Numbered from the stretch's first letter, positions 16,816 to 24,597 are shown. The stretch: DNA of 64,000 bases from Aquincolibacterium sp964606385 (GCA_964606385.1 CAZSFZ010000001.1:62001-126000), one strand, 5' to 3'. Notes: generated from the sequence alone by a model not told the origin. Numbers and translations: made by a program.

Positions 16816-17835
16816 CTAAAAAAGCTGCTTGTCGGCGGCGGGAGGCTTGTGTCCGAAATGCTGGTAGGTGAGTTCCGTGATCACGCGGCCGGCAGAAGTG
16901 CGCTTCATGAAACCGCGTTGGATAAGATAAGGCTCGTAGATCTCCTCGATCGTTTCGGCATCCTCGCCGACACCAACGGCAAGGCTATTCACGCCCACCG
17001 GCCCGCCTTTACATTCCTTCAAAATGTATTTGAGGATGCGTTTATCCATCGGGTCGAGGCCTTCCTGGTCCACGCCGAGCATCTTGAGCCCCTGGTCCGC
17101 GACTTCCGTCGTGATCTTCCCGTCCGCTTTGACCTGCGCGTAATCCCGGACGCGGCGAAGCAGACGGTTCGCGATACGCGGTGTCCCCCGGGCGCGGCTC
17201 GCGATCTCAAGCGCTCCTTTTTCATCGACCGCGATATTAAGGAGCTTCGCGGAGCGCTTCACGATCGTGGCGAGGTCCTCATTTTCATAATAATTCAGGC
17301 GCTCGATGATCCCGAACCTGGAACGCAGAGGCGCCGTCAGAAGACCGCTCCGGGTCGTGGCCCCAATGAGTGTAAAGCGCGGCAGCTGCATCTTGACCGA
17401 ACGCGCGTGAGGCCCTTTATCGATCATGATCTCAATTGCGAAATCTTCCATCGCGGAATAAAGGTATTCCTCCACGACATGCGGGATCCGGTGGATCTCA
17501 TCGATAAAGAGCACATCGCCTTTTTCAAGATTTGTGAGGATACCGGCCAAATCCCCCGCCCGTTCGAGCACAGGACCGGAAACCTGATGGATCTTGGCAT
17601 CCATGCGCTTGGCGATGATATTGGCGAGCGTGGTTTTCCCGAGGCCCGGAGGCCCGAAAAGAAGAATGTGATCGAGCGATTCCTTGCGGCCGATCGCGGC
17701 ATCGATCGCGACCTTGAGGTTCTCCTTCACATGCGTCTGCCCGATGAATTCATCAAGCGTCGCCGGGCGAAGCGTGACCTCGATCTCGATCTCTTCGGGC
17801 TTGTATTCCTGGTCCAAAATCTTGTCGTCTGCCAT
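16816..17835 (-). CDS. ruvB: Holliday junction branch-migration helicase RuvB
   Basis: RuvB (339 residues) is the hexameric AAA+ motor that, with RuvA, drives branch migration of Holliday junctions. Walker A is GPPGLGKTTLA near residues 61-71, Walker B is LFIDEIHRI, with the sensor GATTRSG and the arginine finger region DRFGI-type sequence (LRSRFGIIERL). The C-terminal winged helix is complete. It follows ruvA after a 67-base gap filled by repeat A1. Part of a ruvC-(membrane protein)-ruvA-ruvB order. Confidence 0.97.
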   Translation of the reverse strand: MADDKILDQEYKPEEIEIEVTLRPATLDEFIGQTHVKENLKVAIDAAIGRKESLDHILLFGPPGLGKTTLANIIAKRMDAKIHQVSGPVLERAGDLAGILTNLEKGDVLFIDEIHRIPHVVEEYLYSAMEDFAIEIMIDKGPHARSVKMQLPRFTLIGATTRSGLLTAPLRSRFGIIERLNYYENEDLATIVKRSAKLLNIAVDEKGALEIASRARGTPRIANRLLRRVRDYAQVKADGKITTEVADQGLKMLGVDQEGLDPMDKRILKYILKECKGGPVGVNSLAVGVGEDAETIEEIYEPYLIQRGFMKRTSAGRVITELTYQHFGHKPPAADKQLF

Positions 17836-17837
17836 AG

Positions 17838-17902
17838 TTTACCGGTCCACGGTCCAAGGGCCACGGGCCACGTAGTGCGTGGATCGTGGTGCGTGGCCTG
17901 AA
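17838..17902. repeat. Palindromic intergenic repeat A, copy 1
   Basis: Inverted repeat of about 65 bp between ruvA and ruvB. It holds the family word CCACGGGCCACG (17861-17872) and its partner GCGTGGATCGTG (17877-17888). The outermost bases GTTTA and TAAAC also pair. Other copies lie at 29118-29187 and 49094-49196. Confidence 0.8.
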
Positions 17903-18505
17903 TTAAACATGTTTTAATGCGTTTCGAATAATTTCTTCCACGGAAGGCTTTTTCCCGAGCATCGTCTTCAGTGTTTTCTGGATCGCTTCTTTCGCCTTGG
18001 GTTTTGTATAGCCGAGCGACACGAGCGCCAAGACCGAATCTTCCACCATCTGATCAGAAACTCCGGAGTCATGGCTAATCTCTTTTCCCGCCGGGATCTC
18101 CGCTTTGCCGATCTTGTCCTTGAGCTCCACGATCACGCGTTCGGCGGTCTTTTGCCCGATCCCCGAGATCGCCGTGAGGACCGGTGTGTTCTTTTCCTGG
18201 ATCGCGCGTTTGAGCTCCGGGAGCGTTACGCCCGAAAGAAGCGTGATCGCGAGTTTCGGCCCGATCCCCGAGATCGAGATCAGAAGACGGAACGCCTCGC
18301 GCTCTTCCTCCGTCGCGAACCCGTAAAGAAGCTGCGCGTCCTCCCGCACCACAAAATGCGTGAAAAGTTTTACGATCTCACCCAGATTCGGCAGGCTCGA
18401 GAACGTGGAAAGCGACACGCGCACTTCGTAGCCGACCCCGTTCACTTCCAGGATCACCGCGACGGGAGTCTTCTCCGCGATCTTTCCGGTCAGAGAATGA
18501 TACAT
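17903..18505 (-). CDS. ruvA: Holliday junction DNA-binding protein RuvA
   Basis: RuvA (200 residues) binds Holliday junctions as a tetramer and loads RuvB. The OB-fold N domain (MYHSLTGKIAEKTPVAVILE), the two helix-hairpin-helix motifs (ISGIGPKLAITLLSG and ISGIGQKTAERVIVELK) and the C-terminal UBA-like RuvB-binding domain (LVSLGYTKPKAKEAI) are all present. The ATG directly follows the stop of the small membrane protein gene upstream (TAAATG). Complete and typical. Confidence 0.97.
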   Translation of the reverse strand: MYHSLTGKIAEKTPVAVILEVNGVGYEVRVSLSTFSSLPNLGEIVKLFTHFVVREDAQLLYGFATEEEREAFRLLISISGIGPKLAITLLSGVTLPELKRAIQEKNTPVLTAISGIGQKTAERVIVELKDKIGKAEIPAGKEISHDSGVSDQMVEDSVLALVSLGYTKPKAKEAIQKTLKTMLGKKPSVEEIIRNALKHV

Positions 18506-18988
18506 TTACTTGAACTGTTCCTTCACGTTGGGACGGGTGAAATAATAAATGAAGATCAGGTTCAGAACGATCGCGGTTAGGACCCCGATCGCGATAAAAT
18601 AGAACTCCGAGCGCGTCAACCCCTCCAGATTCAAGAACTGGATCGAACGACCCGGCATCCCTGAAGAAGCAAGCATTTCACGAAATGACCGCATGATGCT
18701 CGGAATGTAAAAAAAGAGAGGGATCCCGACCAGAAAATCCACCAGATTCACCGCCAACGCGAGCTTTCTGGCTTTCTCTTTGAAGCGGAGGATCCCGATG
18801 CCAGCGATAATGGCAAGGCCTACCGCGATCACCCCGTACCCATAAAGCGAGAGAACGATCCCGTTCGGCAGGGCTTTGTACAAGGAGAAAAAGACCCTGA
18901 CATCCAGCACCGCGAGGGACGCCACGCCAAAAAGAAGCATCAGCCATGCGAGCAGAACGACCCCTAACATTCTCTTGGGTTTTTCCAT
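18506..18988 (-). CDS. Hypothetical membrane protein between ruvC and ruvA
   Basis: A 160-residue protein with four predicted transmembrane helices (about 8-28, 36-62, 72-95 and 130-152) and no recognised domain. The start at 18988 is chosen because GGGAGGATC lies about six bases in front; an in-frame extension upstream to 19087 would overlap ruvC. It sits inside the ruvC-ruvA-ruvB operon, 34 bases after ruvC and abutting ruvA, but has no known link with recombination. It is not a recognised part of the Ruv system. Confidence 0.8.
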   Translation of the reverse strand: MEKPKRMLGVVLLAWLMLLFGVASLAVLDVRVFFSLYKALPNGIVLSLYGYGVIAVGLAIIAGIGILRFKEKARKLALAVNLVDFLVGIPLFFYIPSIMRSFREMLASSGMPGRSIQFLNLEGLTRSEFYFIAIGVLTAIVLNLIFIYYFTRPNVKEQFK

Positions 18989-19022
18989 GATCAGGATCCT
19001 CCCGGTTTCAACTTTTGCCGCT

Positions 19023-19499
19023 TTAAAATTTCCGGTTCGATGAATGCAAATGGCACATCGCGATCGCGAGGGCGTCGGACGCGTCAAGGGCTGGGGCTTC
19101 TTTGAGATTCAGAAGCCTTTTCACCATGAACTGCACCTGCTCTTTCGAGGCCCGGCCGTTTCCCGTCACCGAACGCTTCACCGCTGTCGGAGCGTATTCT
19201 ATCACTTCGATCCCTTCTTTAGAAGCCGCGAGCATCGCGCAGGCGCGGGCCTCGCCGATCCGCTCGACCGCTTGGATGTCTTTAGCAAAGAAAAGGGTCT
19301 CCAGCGCGACGATATCCGGCTTGTAGCTCTGGATGTTCTTCTGGAGGGATTCGAAAATATGCAGGAGGCGTTTGGAGATGGGGTCCTTGGAAGCCGCGCG
19401 GATCGTGCCGCAGATCACCAGCTTATAATCCCGGCCGCTGGTCTCCAGGATCCCGAAGCCCGTCCGGTGAGTGCCGGGATCGATCCCAATCACGCGCAC
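19023..19499 (-). CDS. ruvC: Holliday junction resolvase RuvC
   Basis: RuvC endonuclease (158 residues) cleaves Holliday junctions made available by RuvAB. The RNase H-like acidic residues are visible: Asp7 in VIGIDPGTHRTGFG, Glu in ALETLFFAKD near residue 67 and the Asp pair in LDASDALAIAMCH near 139-142. Length and motifs are normal. It is the first ruv gene, separated from yebC by repeat B2. The yebC-ruvC-ruvA-ruvB order is a common bacterial arrangement. Confidence 0.97.
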   Translation of the reverse strand: MRVIGIDPGTHRTGFGILETSGRDYKLVICGTIRAASKDPISKRLLHIFESLQKNIQSYKPDIVALETLFFAKDIQAVERIGEARACAMLAASKEGIEVIEYAPTAVKRSVTGNGRASKEQVQFMVKRLLNLKEAPALDASDALAIAMCHLHSSNRKF

Positions 19500-19521
19500 G
19501 GGAAAAACTCCCCGTGCGTAA

Positions 19522-19601
19522 AGACTTCAGACTTCAGACCACAGACCACAGCAAAAAAATTGCTTTTCACGCGGCTGTCTGAAGGCCGCTGTCCGCAGTC
19601 T
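19522..19601. repeat. Palindromic intergenic repeat B, copy 2
   Basis: Inverted repeat of about 80 bp between yebC and ruvC. The left arm is AGACTTCAGACTTCAGACCA followed by CAGACCACAGC; the loop is A-rich; the right arm includes GGCTGTCTGAAGGCCGCTGT and CCGCAGTCT. It ends one base before the yebC stop. Same family as 13954-14032. Confidence 0.8.
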
Positions 19602-19602
19602 A

Positions 19603-20349
19603 TCATGCGAACTCTTTCATCACTTCTTCGGGAATATCCGCATTCGAATAGACGTTCTGGACGTCATCATGCTCTTCAAGCGCCTGGATCAATTTTACGA
19701 CGGTGCGGCCGCTGTCCGGCGATACGGCGACAAGGTTCTTCGGGATCATGGTGAGGTTCGCGCTTTCGATCTTGATCTTGGCTTTTTCGATCGCTTCTCG
19801 GACCGCCCAAAGGTCCTGGGGCGCGGTCGTCACTTCGAACATCGTGTCGGTCGAGGTCATATCCTCGGCCCCGGCGCCCAGCGCGATCTCCATCAGCTGG
19901 TCTTCGGTCGTCGCGGACTTTGAGATCACAATGAAACCTTTTTTCTCGAACATCCAGGCTACCGTACCGGCGCTTCCCATATTCCCGCCGTTCTTATTGA
20001 AAAGACTCCGGAGCTCAGAGGCCGAACGGTTCTTGTTATCGGTGAGGCACGAGACCAGGACCGCCGCGCCTTCGGGGCCGAAACCTTCGTAAGAAATTTC
20101 TTCATAGGTCACGCCTTCCAGCTCCCCGGTGCCTTTTTTAATGGCGCGGTCGATGTTGTCGGCCGGCATGTTGGCTTCCTTGGCGGACTGGATCGCCGTA
20201 CGAAGCCGCGGGTTCATGTTCGGATCGCCGCCGCCCGTTTTCGCGGCCACGGTGATCTCGCGGATGATCTTCGTGAAGGCCTGGCCGCGTTTCGCGTCCA
20301 CGATCGCTTTTTTATGTTTGATGCTCGCCCACTTTGAATGTCCTGACAT
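19603..20349 (-). CDS. yebC: YebC/TACO1 family translational factor
   Basis: A 248-residue YebC/PmpR/TACO1 protein. The family opens MSGHSKWASIKHKK and includes KAKNANMPADNIDRAI-type sequence (EANMPADNIDRAIKKG), YEGFGPEGAAVLVSCLTDNKNR and the SAGTVAWMFEKKG motif. Members act as ribosome-associated factors that help at proline stretches, or have been reported as DNA-binding regulators. The chosen start at 20349 has GGGGGAACC in front. An upstream hairpin could mask this site (20355-20453). It leads the ruv operon. Confidence 0.96.
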   Translation of the reverse strand: MSGHSKWASIKHKKAIVDAKRGQAFTKIIREITVAAKTGGGDPNMNPRLRTAIQSAKEANMPADNIDRAIKKGTGELEGVTYEEISYEGFGPEGAAVLVSCLTDNKNRSASELRSLFNKNGGNMGSAGTVAWMFEKKGFIVISKSATTEDQLMEIALGAGAEDMTSTDTMFEVTTAPQDLWAVREAIEKAKIKIESANLTMIPKNLVAVSPDSGRTVVKLIQALEEHDDVQNVYSNADIPEEVMKEFA

Positions 20350-20354
20350 GGTTC

Positions 20355-20453
20355 CCCCGTTAGAGTCTTTATTAGATTTGAAAAAATTCTCTATCCGAAA
20401 TCTTAAAATCCATCCATCTTCCCACGTTAAAGTCATTTGAGACTCTAACGGGG
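20355..20453 (-). promoter_or_regulatory. yebC leader with 14-bp stem that overlaps the ribosome-binding site
   Basis: A perfect 14-bp inverted repeat, CCCCGTTAGAGTCT and AGACTCTAACGGGG, spans 20355-20368 and 20440-20453. The start-proximal arm contains the GGGG of the Shine-Dalgarno region, 5 bases before the ATG. A third, direct copy (GACTTTAACGTGGGAA) is between the arms. The layout could allow alternative structures. Confidence 0.6.
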
Positions 20454-20470
20454 TAAATCCTGTAGCTTTT

Positions 20471-21319
20471 TTAAGATGGCGTTTTAGATAACCGTTTAAT
20501 GGACTCCGTGATGCGCACCACATCGCGCATCGCCTTAACATCGTGGACCCGGATGATCTGGACCCCGCTCATGACGGCCGCGGCCACGCAGGCCGCCGTC
20601 CCAAATTCCCGTTCGCCCGTTTCGCGGCCGGTCACTTTCCCGATAAAAGATTTCCGCGACGGCCCGATCATGACGGGAAGCTCCAGCTTGCGAAAAATCC
20701 CGATATCCTTCATGATCTCGAGGTTCTGCTCCGTCGTCTTCGCAAAACCCAGCCCCGGATCGACCACGAGCCTTTCGCGCTCGATCCCGGCATCGACGGC
20801 GATCTTCACGCTTTCGCGGAGTTCGCTCATGACCTCCGCGATAATATCCGTATAGCCTGTGAGCGTCTGCATCGTCTCGGACGTACCGCGACTGTGCATC
20901 AGTACAAGGCCCGCGCCGGACTTCTTGACGGTTTTCGCCATCTCGGCGCCGGAGCGCTTGAGGCCGCTGATATCGTTGATGATATCGGCGCCCGCATCGA
21001 GACACTCCTTCGCGACTTTCGGATGGATCGTATCGATCGAAAGAGGAACCGCCACTTCCTTGCGAATACGCTTCAGAACCGGAAGCAGCCGTTTAAGTTC
21101 TTCCTTGTCATCGACCGGTTGGGCACCCGGCCGCGTAGATTCCGCGCCGAGGTCCAGGATGTCCGCGCCTTCTTCCACTAATTTTAAGGCCTGCGCGCAC
21201 GCGGCATCGGGGTCCAGATAACACCCTCCGTCGGAGAAAGAATCCGGGGTGATATTCAGGATCCCCATGAGAAGGGTCCTGCCGAAGGCGACCGTATTTT
21301 GGCGGATCTTCCAGATCAA
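20471..21319 (-). CDS. folP: Dihydropteroate synthase
   Basis: FolP (282 residues) joins 6-hydroxymethyl-7,8-dihydropterin diphosphate and p-aminobenzoate to form dihydropteroate in folate synthesis. Diagnostic motifs are MGILNITPDSFSDGG, DLGAESTRPGA, LSIDTIHPKVA, DIINDISGL and VVDPGLGFAK, plus the C-terminal RVHDVK. Its start overlaps the ftsH stop by 4 bases (ATGA), so translation is coupled. FolB is encoded separately at 51659. The stop is 17 bases beyond the yebC leader stem. Confidence 0.96.
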   Translation of the reverse strand: MIWKIRQNTVAFGRTLLMGILNITPDSFSDGGCYLDPDAACAQALKLVEEGADILDLGAESTRPGAQPVDDKEELKRLLPVLKRIRKEVAVPLSIDTIHPKVAKECLDAGADIINDISGLKRSGAEMAKTVKKSGAGLVLMHSRGTSETMQTLTGYTDIIAEVMSELRESVKIAVDAGIERERLVVDPGLGFAKTTEQNLEIMKDIGIFRKLELPVMIGPSRKSFIGKVTGRETGEREFGTAACVAAAVMSGVQIIRVHDVKAMRDVVRITESIKRLSKTPS

Positions 21320-23268
21320 GCGACAGGCTTTCCGGTATCGGGTGCTCCGGTCCCATTCTCGGGCAAGGATGCCCCCTGGAGCCCGGTGACCTTTTTGATC
21401 TCCTCCGCGTCGATCACTTCTTTTTCAAGAAGCACGTCCGTGAGGAGCGTGAGCTTATCCTGATTCTGTTTCAAAAGCGTCGTGGCCCTTTCATAACAGC
21501 CGTCGACGATCTTGCGGACTTCGCTGTCGATCAAGACGGCGGTCTGCTCGGAATAATCCTTTTCGCGCATCAGGTCGCGGCCCAAAAAGATCTGCCGGTC
21601 CTTTTTGCCGAAGGTCAGGTGCCCGAGCTTGTCGCTCATCCCGAGTTCGCAGACCATGGTCTGGGCGTAATGCGTCGCTTTCTCAAGATCATCCGAGGCC
21701 CCGGAGCTGATCTCTTTAAAATAGATCTCTTCCGCCACGCGGCCACCCAGAAGTACCGTGATGCGGTCGAGGATCTCGGTCTTGGTGATCAGATTGCGGT
21801 CTTCGTCCGGCACTTGAAGCGTGTAGCCTCCGATGCCGTAACCGCGAGGGATAATCGAAACTTTATGCACGGGATCAGCTCCCGGCAGCAACAGAGCGAT
21901 CAGGGTGTGACCCGATTCATGCACGGCCTTGATCTTCTTTTCGCGTTTGGAAATCACGCGGCTTTTGCGTTCCGGGCCCACCATGACGCGCTCAATCGAT
22001 TGTTCAAGTTCCGTTTGCCCGACAAATTCTAACTTTCGCCTTGCTCCCAAAAGAGCGGCTTCATTGACAAGATTCGCGAGGTCCGCTCCCGAAAACCCCG
22101 GTGTCTGGCGTGCGATCTTCGCAAGATCCACGTCCGACCCGAGCTTCACGCGCGCCGCATGAACCTTCAGGATCTCCTCCCGTCCCTTGATATCCGGACG
22201 TTCGATCACGACCTGCCGGTCAAAACGGCCCGGGCGGAGCAGAGCGGGATCCAGCACGTCAGGACGGTTCGTCGAAGCGATCAGGATCACGCCGATATGA
22301 GTATCGAAACCGTCCATTTCCACCAAAAGCGCGTTCAGGGTCTGTTCGCGTTCGTCATGCCCGCCGCCGATCCCGGCAAAACGCTGGCGGCCCACCGCGT
22401 CGATCTCGTCGATAAAAATGATCGCGCCCTTGCCGCCGGCCTTCGCGGCCCGCTTGGCTTGCTCGAAAAGATCGCGCACACGCGCCGCGCCGACCCCCAC
22501 GAACATTTCCACAAAATCCGAACCGCTGATCGAAAAGAAAGGCACTTCGGCTTCACCCGCCACCGCTTTCGCAAGAAGCGTCTTCCCCGTTCCCGGAGGC
22601 CCCATCAACAACACCCCCTTGGGGATCTTGCCGCCGAGTTTCTGGAAACGCGGCGGGTCTTTCAGGAACTCGATGATCTCCTGCAATTCCTCTTTAGCTT
22701 CATCCACTCCCGCGACATCCTTGAACGTGATGGGGCTTTTTTCCTTATCCACAAGCTTTGCACGCGACTTCCCGAACGAGAAGACCTTGCCGCCGCCCTG
22801 CTGGACGCCGCGATAGACAAAAAACCAGAAGAATCCGATCAAAAGGAGCGTCGGGAAAATTCCCGCGAAGAAATTGCGCCAGAAAGTCTGCGGCGGGCTG
22901 ATCGTGAAGTTGGCGACGTTCTTCCGGATCAGCGGGATGATCTCGGGGTCATTATAAGGAATATGGACCTGGAAATAGGAAAGCGAGCTGAGCTTCCCCT
23001 GAACCACATTGTCCACAAGCTCACAGGAAAGGATCTCGCCGGTCTCGGGATTCCGCGTGAGCATCCGGTAGAATTCGGAATAACTCAACTCCTTCAGCTC
23101 GAAATTCGGGAATACAAAGACCTGCAGCAGGAGAAAGATCCCGAGCGGGATCAAAAAAAGAAGGATCAACCGGCGCCGGTCGGGTTCCTGGGGCTTCGGC
23201 GGCAACGGCCGCCCGTTCTTGGGCCGCGACCCGTTCTTTTTGGGTTTGCTATTGACCGGCGTGATCAT
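21316..23268 (-). CDS. ftsH: ATP-dependent zinc metalloprotease FtsH
   Basis: FtsH (650 residues) is a membrane-bound hexameric AAA+ protease that degrades misfolded and regulatory membrane or soluble proteins. Domains in order: cytosolic N segment rich in Lys/Arg/Pro, transmembrane helix near 34-53, periplasmic segment, a second helix near 134-150, AAA module (Walker A GPPGTGKT near 220, Walker B IIFIDEIDAV, SRH region LLRPGRFDRQV) and peptidase with HESGH (HExxH) near 443. The ftsH-folP pair is a known bacterial arrangement. Promoter at 23314-23342. Confidence 0.97.
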   Translation of the reverse strand: MITPVNSKPKKNGSRPKNGRPLPPKPQEPDRRRLILLFLIPLGIFLLLQVFVFPNFELKELSYSEFYRMLTRNPETGEILSCELVDNVVQGKLSSLSYFQVHIPYNDPEIIPLIRKNVANFTISPPQTFWRNFFAGIFPTLLLIGFFWFFVYRGVQQGGGKVFSFGKSRAKLVDKEKSPITFKDVAGVDEAKEELQEIIEFLKDPPRFQKLGGKIPKGVLLMGPPGTGKTLLAKAVAGEAEVPFFSISGSDFVEMFVGVGAARVRDLFEQAKRAAKAGGKGAIIFIDEIDAVGRQRFAGIGGGHDEREQTLNALLVEMDGFDTHIGVILIASTNRPDVLDPALLRPGRFDRQVVIERPDIKGREEILKVHAARVKLGSDVDLAKIARQTPGFSGADLANLVNEAALLGARRKLEFVGQTELEQSIERVMVGPERKSRVISKREKKIKAVHESGHTLIALLLPGADPVHKVSIIPRGYGIGGYTLQVPDEDRNLITKTEILDRITVLLGGRVAEEIYFKEISSGASDDLEKATHYAQTMVCELGMSDKLGHLTFGKKDRQIFLGRDLMREKDYSEQTAVLIDSEVRKIVDGCYERATTLLKQNQDKLTLLTDVLLEKEVIDAEEIKKVTGLQGASLPENGTGAPDTGKPVA

Positions 23269-23313
23269 AAAATCGGTAGACCTCGTTTGTTTTTCTAAGG
23301 AAAAAGGAGACGT

Positions 23314-23342
23314 AGTCTAGCACGCGGGTTCTAAGATATCAA
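23314..23342 (-). promoter_or_regulatory. Promoter of ftsH-folP
   Basis: Minus strand: -35 TTGATA (23342-23337), 17-base spacer, -10 TAGACT (23319-23314), about 45 bases upstream of the ftsH ATG. It overlaps the end of the tilS-side intergenic space. Confidence 0.65.
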
Positions 23343-23349
23343 ATCGGAA

Positions 23350-24354
23350 TTACTTCTTGTAAACCATTACATTTTTTGAGGTTAGCATGAAATCGATATC
23401 CTTGGGTAAGGACAAACGATGGTAAGAACGGCCAAGCCCCTTGCGTATACGTTCCCAGGCCTCAAATGAAAGCCCGCTTTGAACGTCCAGCTTTTTCAGG
23501 GACTTTTCGATCATGCGGAATTGGAGCGCCGGAGGGAACTTCAGGAATACCGGACGGCGAAGCTCTACTTTTCCTTTTTGGCGTTTTTTAAACGATTTTT
23601 TCCAGGCCTTGGCTTCCACCTCGGCGATCAAAGCGCTTTCTCCGGCGACGATCGCCGGAATGCGGGACAGCGCTTCCACGACCCTCGGGTTGAAATCACA
23701 TTGAAGTTTGGGAATAAGTTCCAGGCGGATCCGGTTCCGCACGAATCGTGAAGACTCATTAGACCGGTCGGAACGGAACGAGATATGCCGCGCCGCCAGA
23801 TAGCCCAGCAATTCTTTTTTGGTGAAAGTAAGGAGCGGCCGCACACAGGTCATCCGCCCCATCTTGAATCGCTCGCGGATCCCCTGAAGCCCCCTCAAGC
23901 CCGTCCCCTGAAGGACCCGCATGAGCACGGTCTCCGCCTGATCATCCTTCGTGTGGGCCAAAGCGACCGCATGGAATTTCTCTCTTTGCGCGGTCCGGAG
24001 AAAAAAGTCATACCGCATTTTACGGGCGCATTCTTCGATCGAGGTATTCGTCCTGCGGGCCTCCCGCTTCACATCCCCCCGCCCGCCGTAAAAAGGGACT
24101 TTGAACTTCCTCGCCAGGCCCCGGACAAATCGTTCATCCCGCGCAGCGGCACCCGCCCGGAGCTGATGATTGAAATGAGCAAGACCCAATCGCCACGCAT
24201 ATGTCAGGGCTAGCTCGCGCAAAAGGGAAAAAAGGGCGACCGAATCGGGACCCCCGGAGCAGGCGACGAGGATCTTCTGGCGCACTTTAAAAAACCGACG
24301 GTCGCGAAGATGCTCTTCAAAACAAAGAAGAAGATCCTGGGTTTTTGGGTCCAT
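23350..24354 (-). CDS. tilS: tRNA(Ile)-lysidine synthetase
   Basis: TilS (334 residues) converts C34 of tRNA-Ile2 (CAU anticodon) to lysidine so that it reads AUA as isoleucine. The PP-loop is ACSGGPDSVALF (Ser33-Ser38), followed by LAHFNHQLR and the ARKMRYDFF, DDQAETVLMR and GLRGLQG motifs. C-terminal domains are shorter than in E. coli but present in the SRFVRNRIRLELIP region. AAAGGATCTC precedes the ATG. It lies 41 bases after a tRNA with a CAU anticodon on the same strand, so the enzyme and a possible substrate may share a transcript. Confidence 0.95.
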   Translation of the reverse strand: MDPKTQDLLLCFEEHLRDRRFFKVRQKILVACSGGPDSVALFSLLRELALTYAWRLGLAHFNHQLRAGAAARDERFVRGLARKFKVPFYGGRGDVKREARRTNTSIEECARKMRYDFFLRTAQREKFHAVALAHTKDDQAETVLMRVLQGTGLRGLQGIRERFKMGRMTCVRPLLTFTKKELLGYLAARHISFRSDRSNESSRFVRNRIRLELIPKLQCDFNPRVVEALSRIPAIVAGESALIAEVEAKAWKKSFKKRQKGKVELRRPVFLKFPPALQFRMIEKSLKKLDVQSGLSFEAWERIRKGLGRSYHRLSLPKDIDFMLTSKNVMVYKK

Positions 24355-24395
24355 GAGATCCTTTGAGGCGCGGCCGTTGTTCTTTCAGAAAAAAA

Positions 24396-24469
24396 TGCCG
24401 GGGGCCAGGATTGAACTGGCGACCTAGGGCTTATGAGTCCCTCGCTCTAGCCAACTGAGCTACCCCGGC
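24396..24469 (-). tRNA. tRNA with CAU anticodon, probably tRNA-Ile2 (or elongator tRNA-Met)
   Basis: A complete cloverleaf of 74 bases with G1-C72 and seven acceptor pairs (GCCGGGG/CCCCGGC), discriminator A73 and no encoded CCA. The anticodon loop is CTCATAA (CAU at 24435-24433), the T arm is GCCAG-TTCAATC-CTGGC. A G1-C72 pair excludes initiator tRNA. A31 and the variable segment AGGTC followed by GCCAGTTCAA resemble E. coli tRNA-Ile2, and tilS is next. One oddity is an A31-G39 mismatch. Seven T bases follow the 3' end. Confidence 0.85.
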
Positions 24470-24493
24470 ATGCAATACTTTCGGGAGGCGACT

Positions 24494-24522
24494 ATTTTAT
24501 GTTCCTTCCATTAAAAAATCAA
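24494..24522 (-). promoter_or_regulatory. Promoter of the CAU tRNA (and tilS)
   Basis: Minus strand: -35 TTGATT (24522-24517), 17-base spacer, -10 TAAAAT (24499-24494), 24 bases before the mature tRNA 5' end. Confidence 0.65.
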
Positions 24523-24530
24523 AACAACTG

Positions 24531-24584
24531 TCCGCCTTCGGCAGTGCCGAAGGACGGATCCGTCCTCGCTTCCAGCGAGGCGGA
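24531..24584. repeat. Nested triple palindrome (repeat F)
   Basis: Three adjacent palindromes: CCTTCGGC/GCCGAAGG (24535-24553), GGACGGATCCGTCC (24552-24565) and CCTCGCT/AGCGAGG (24564-24580). They are enclosed by an outer TCCGCC/GGCGGA stem (24531-24536 and 24579-24584). A 13-base copy of the tRNA 5' end follows at once. Confidence 0.8.
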
Positions 24585-24597
24585 AGCTACCCCGGCA
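24585..24597 (-). repeat. Fragment of the tRNA 5' end
   Basis: The minus strand reads TGCCGGGGTAGCT, identical to the base before the CAU tRNA plus its first 12 nucleotides. The rest of a tRNA is missing; repeat F replaces it. Confidence 0.7.

Noticed and set aside
24396..24469. Initiator tRNA-fMet
   Set aside because: The 1-72 pair is G-C, whereas bacterial initiator tRNAs have a mismatch there.
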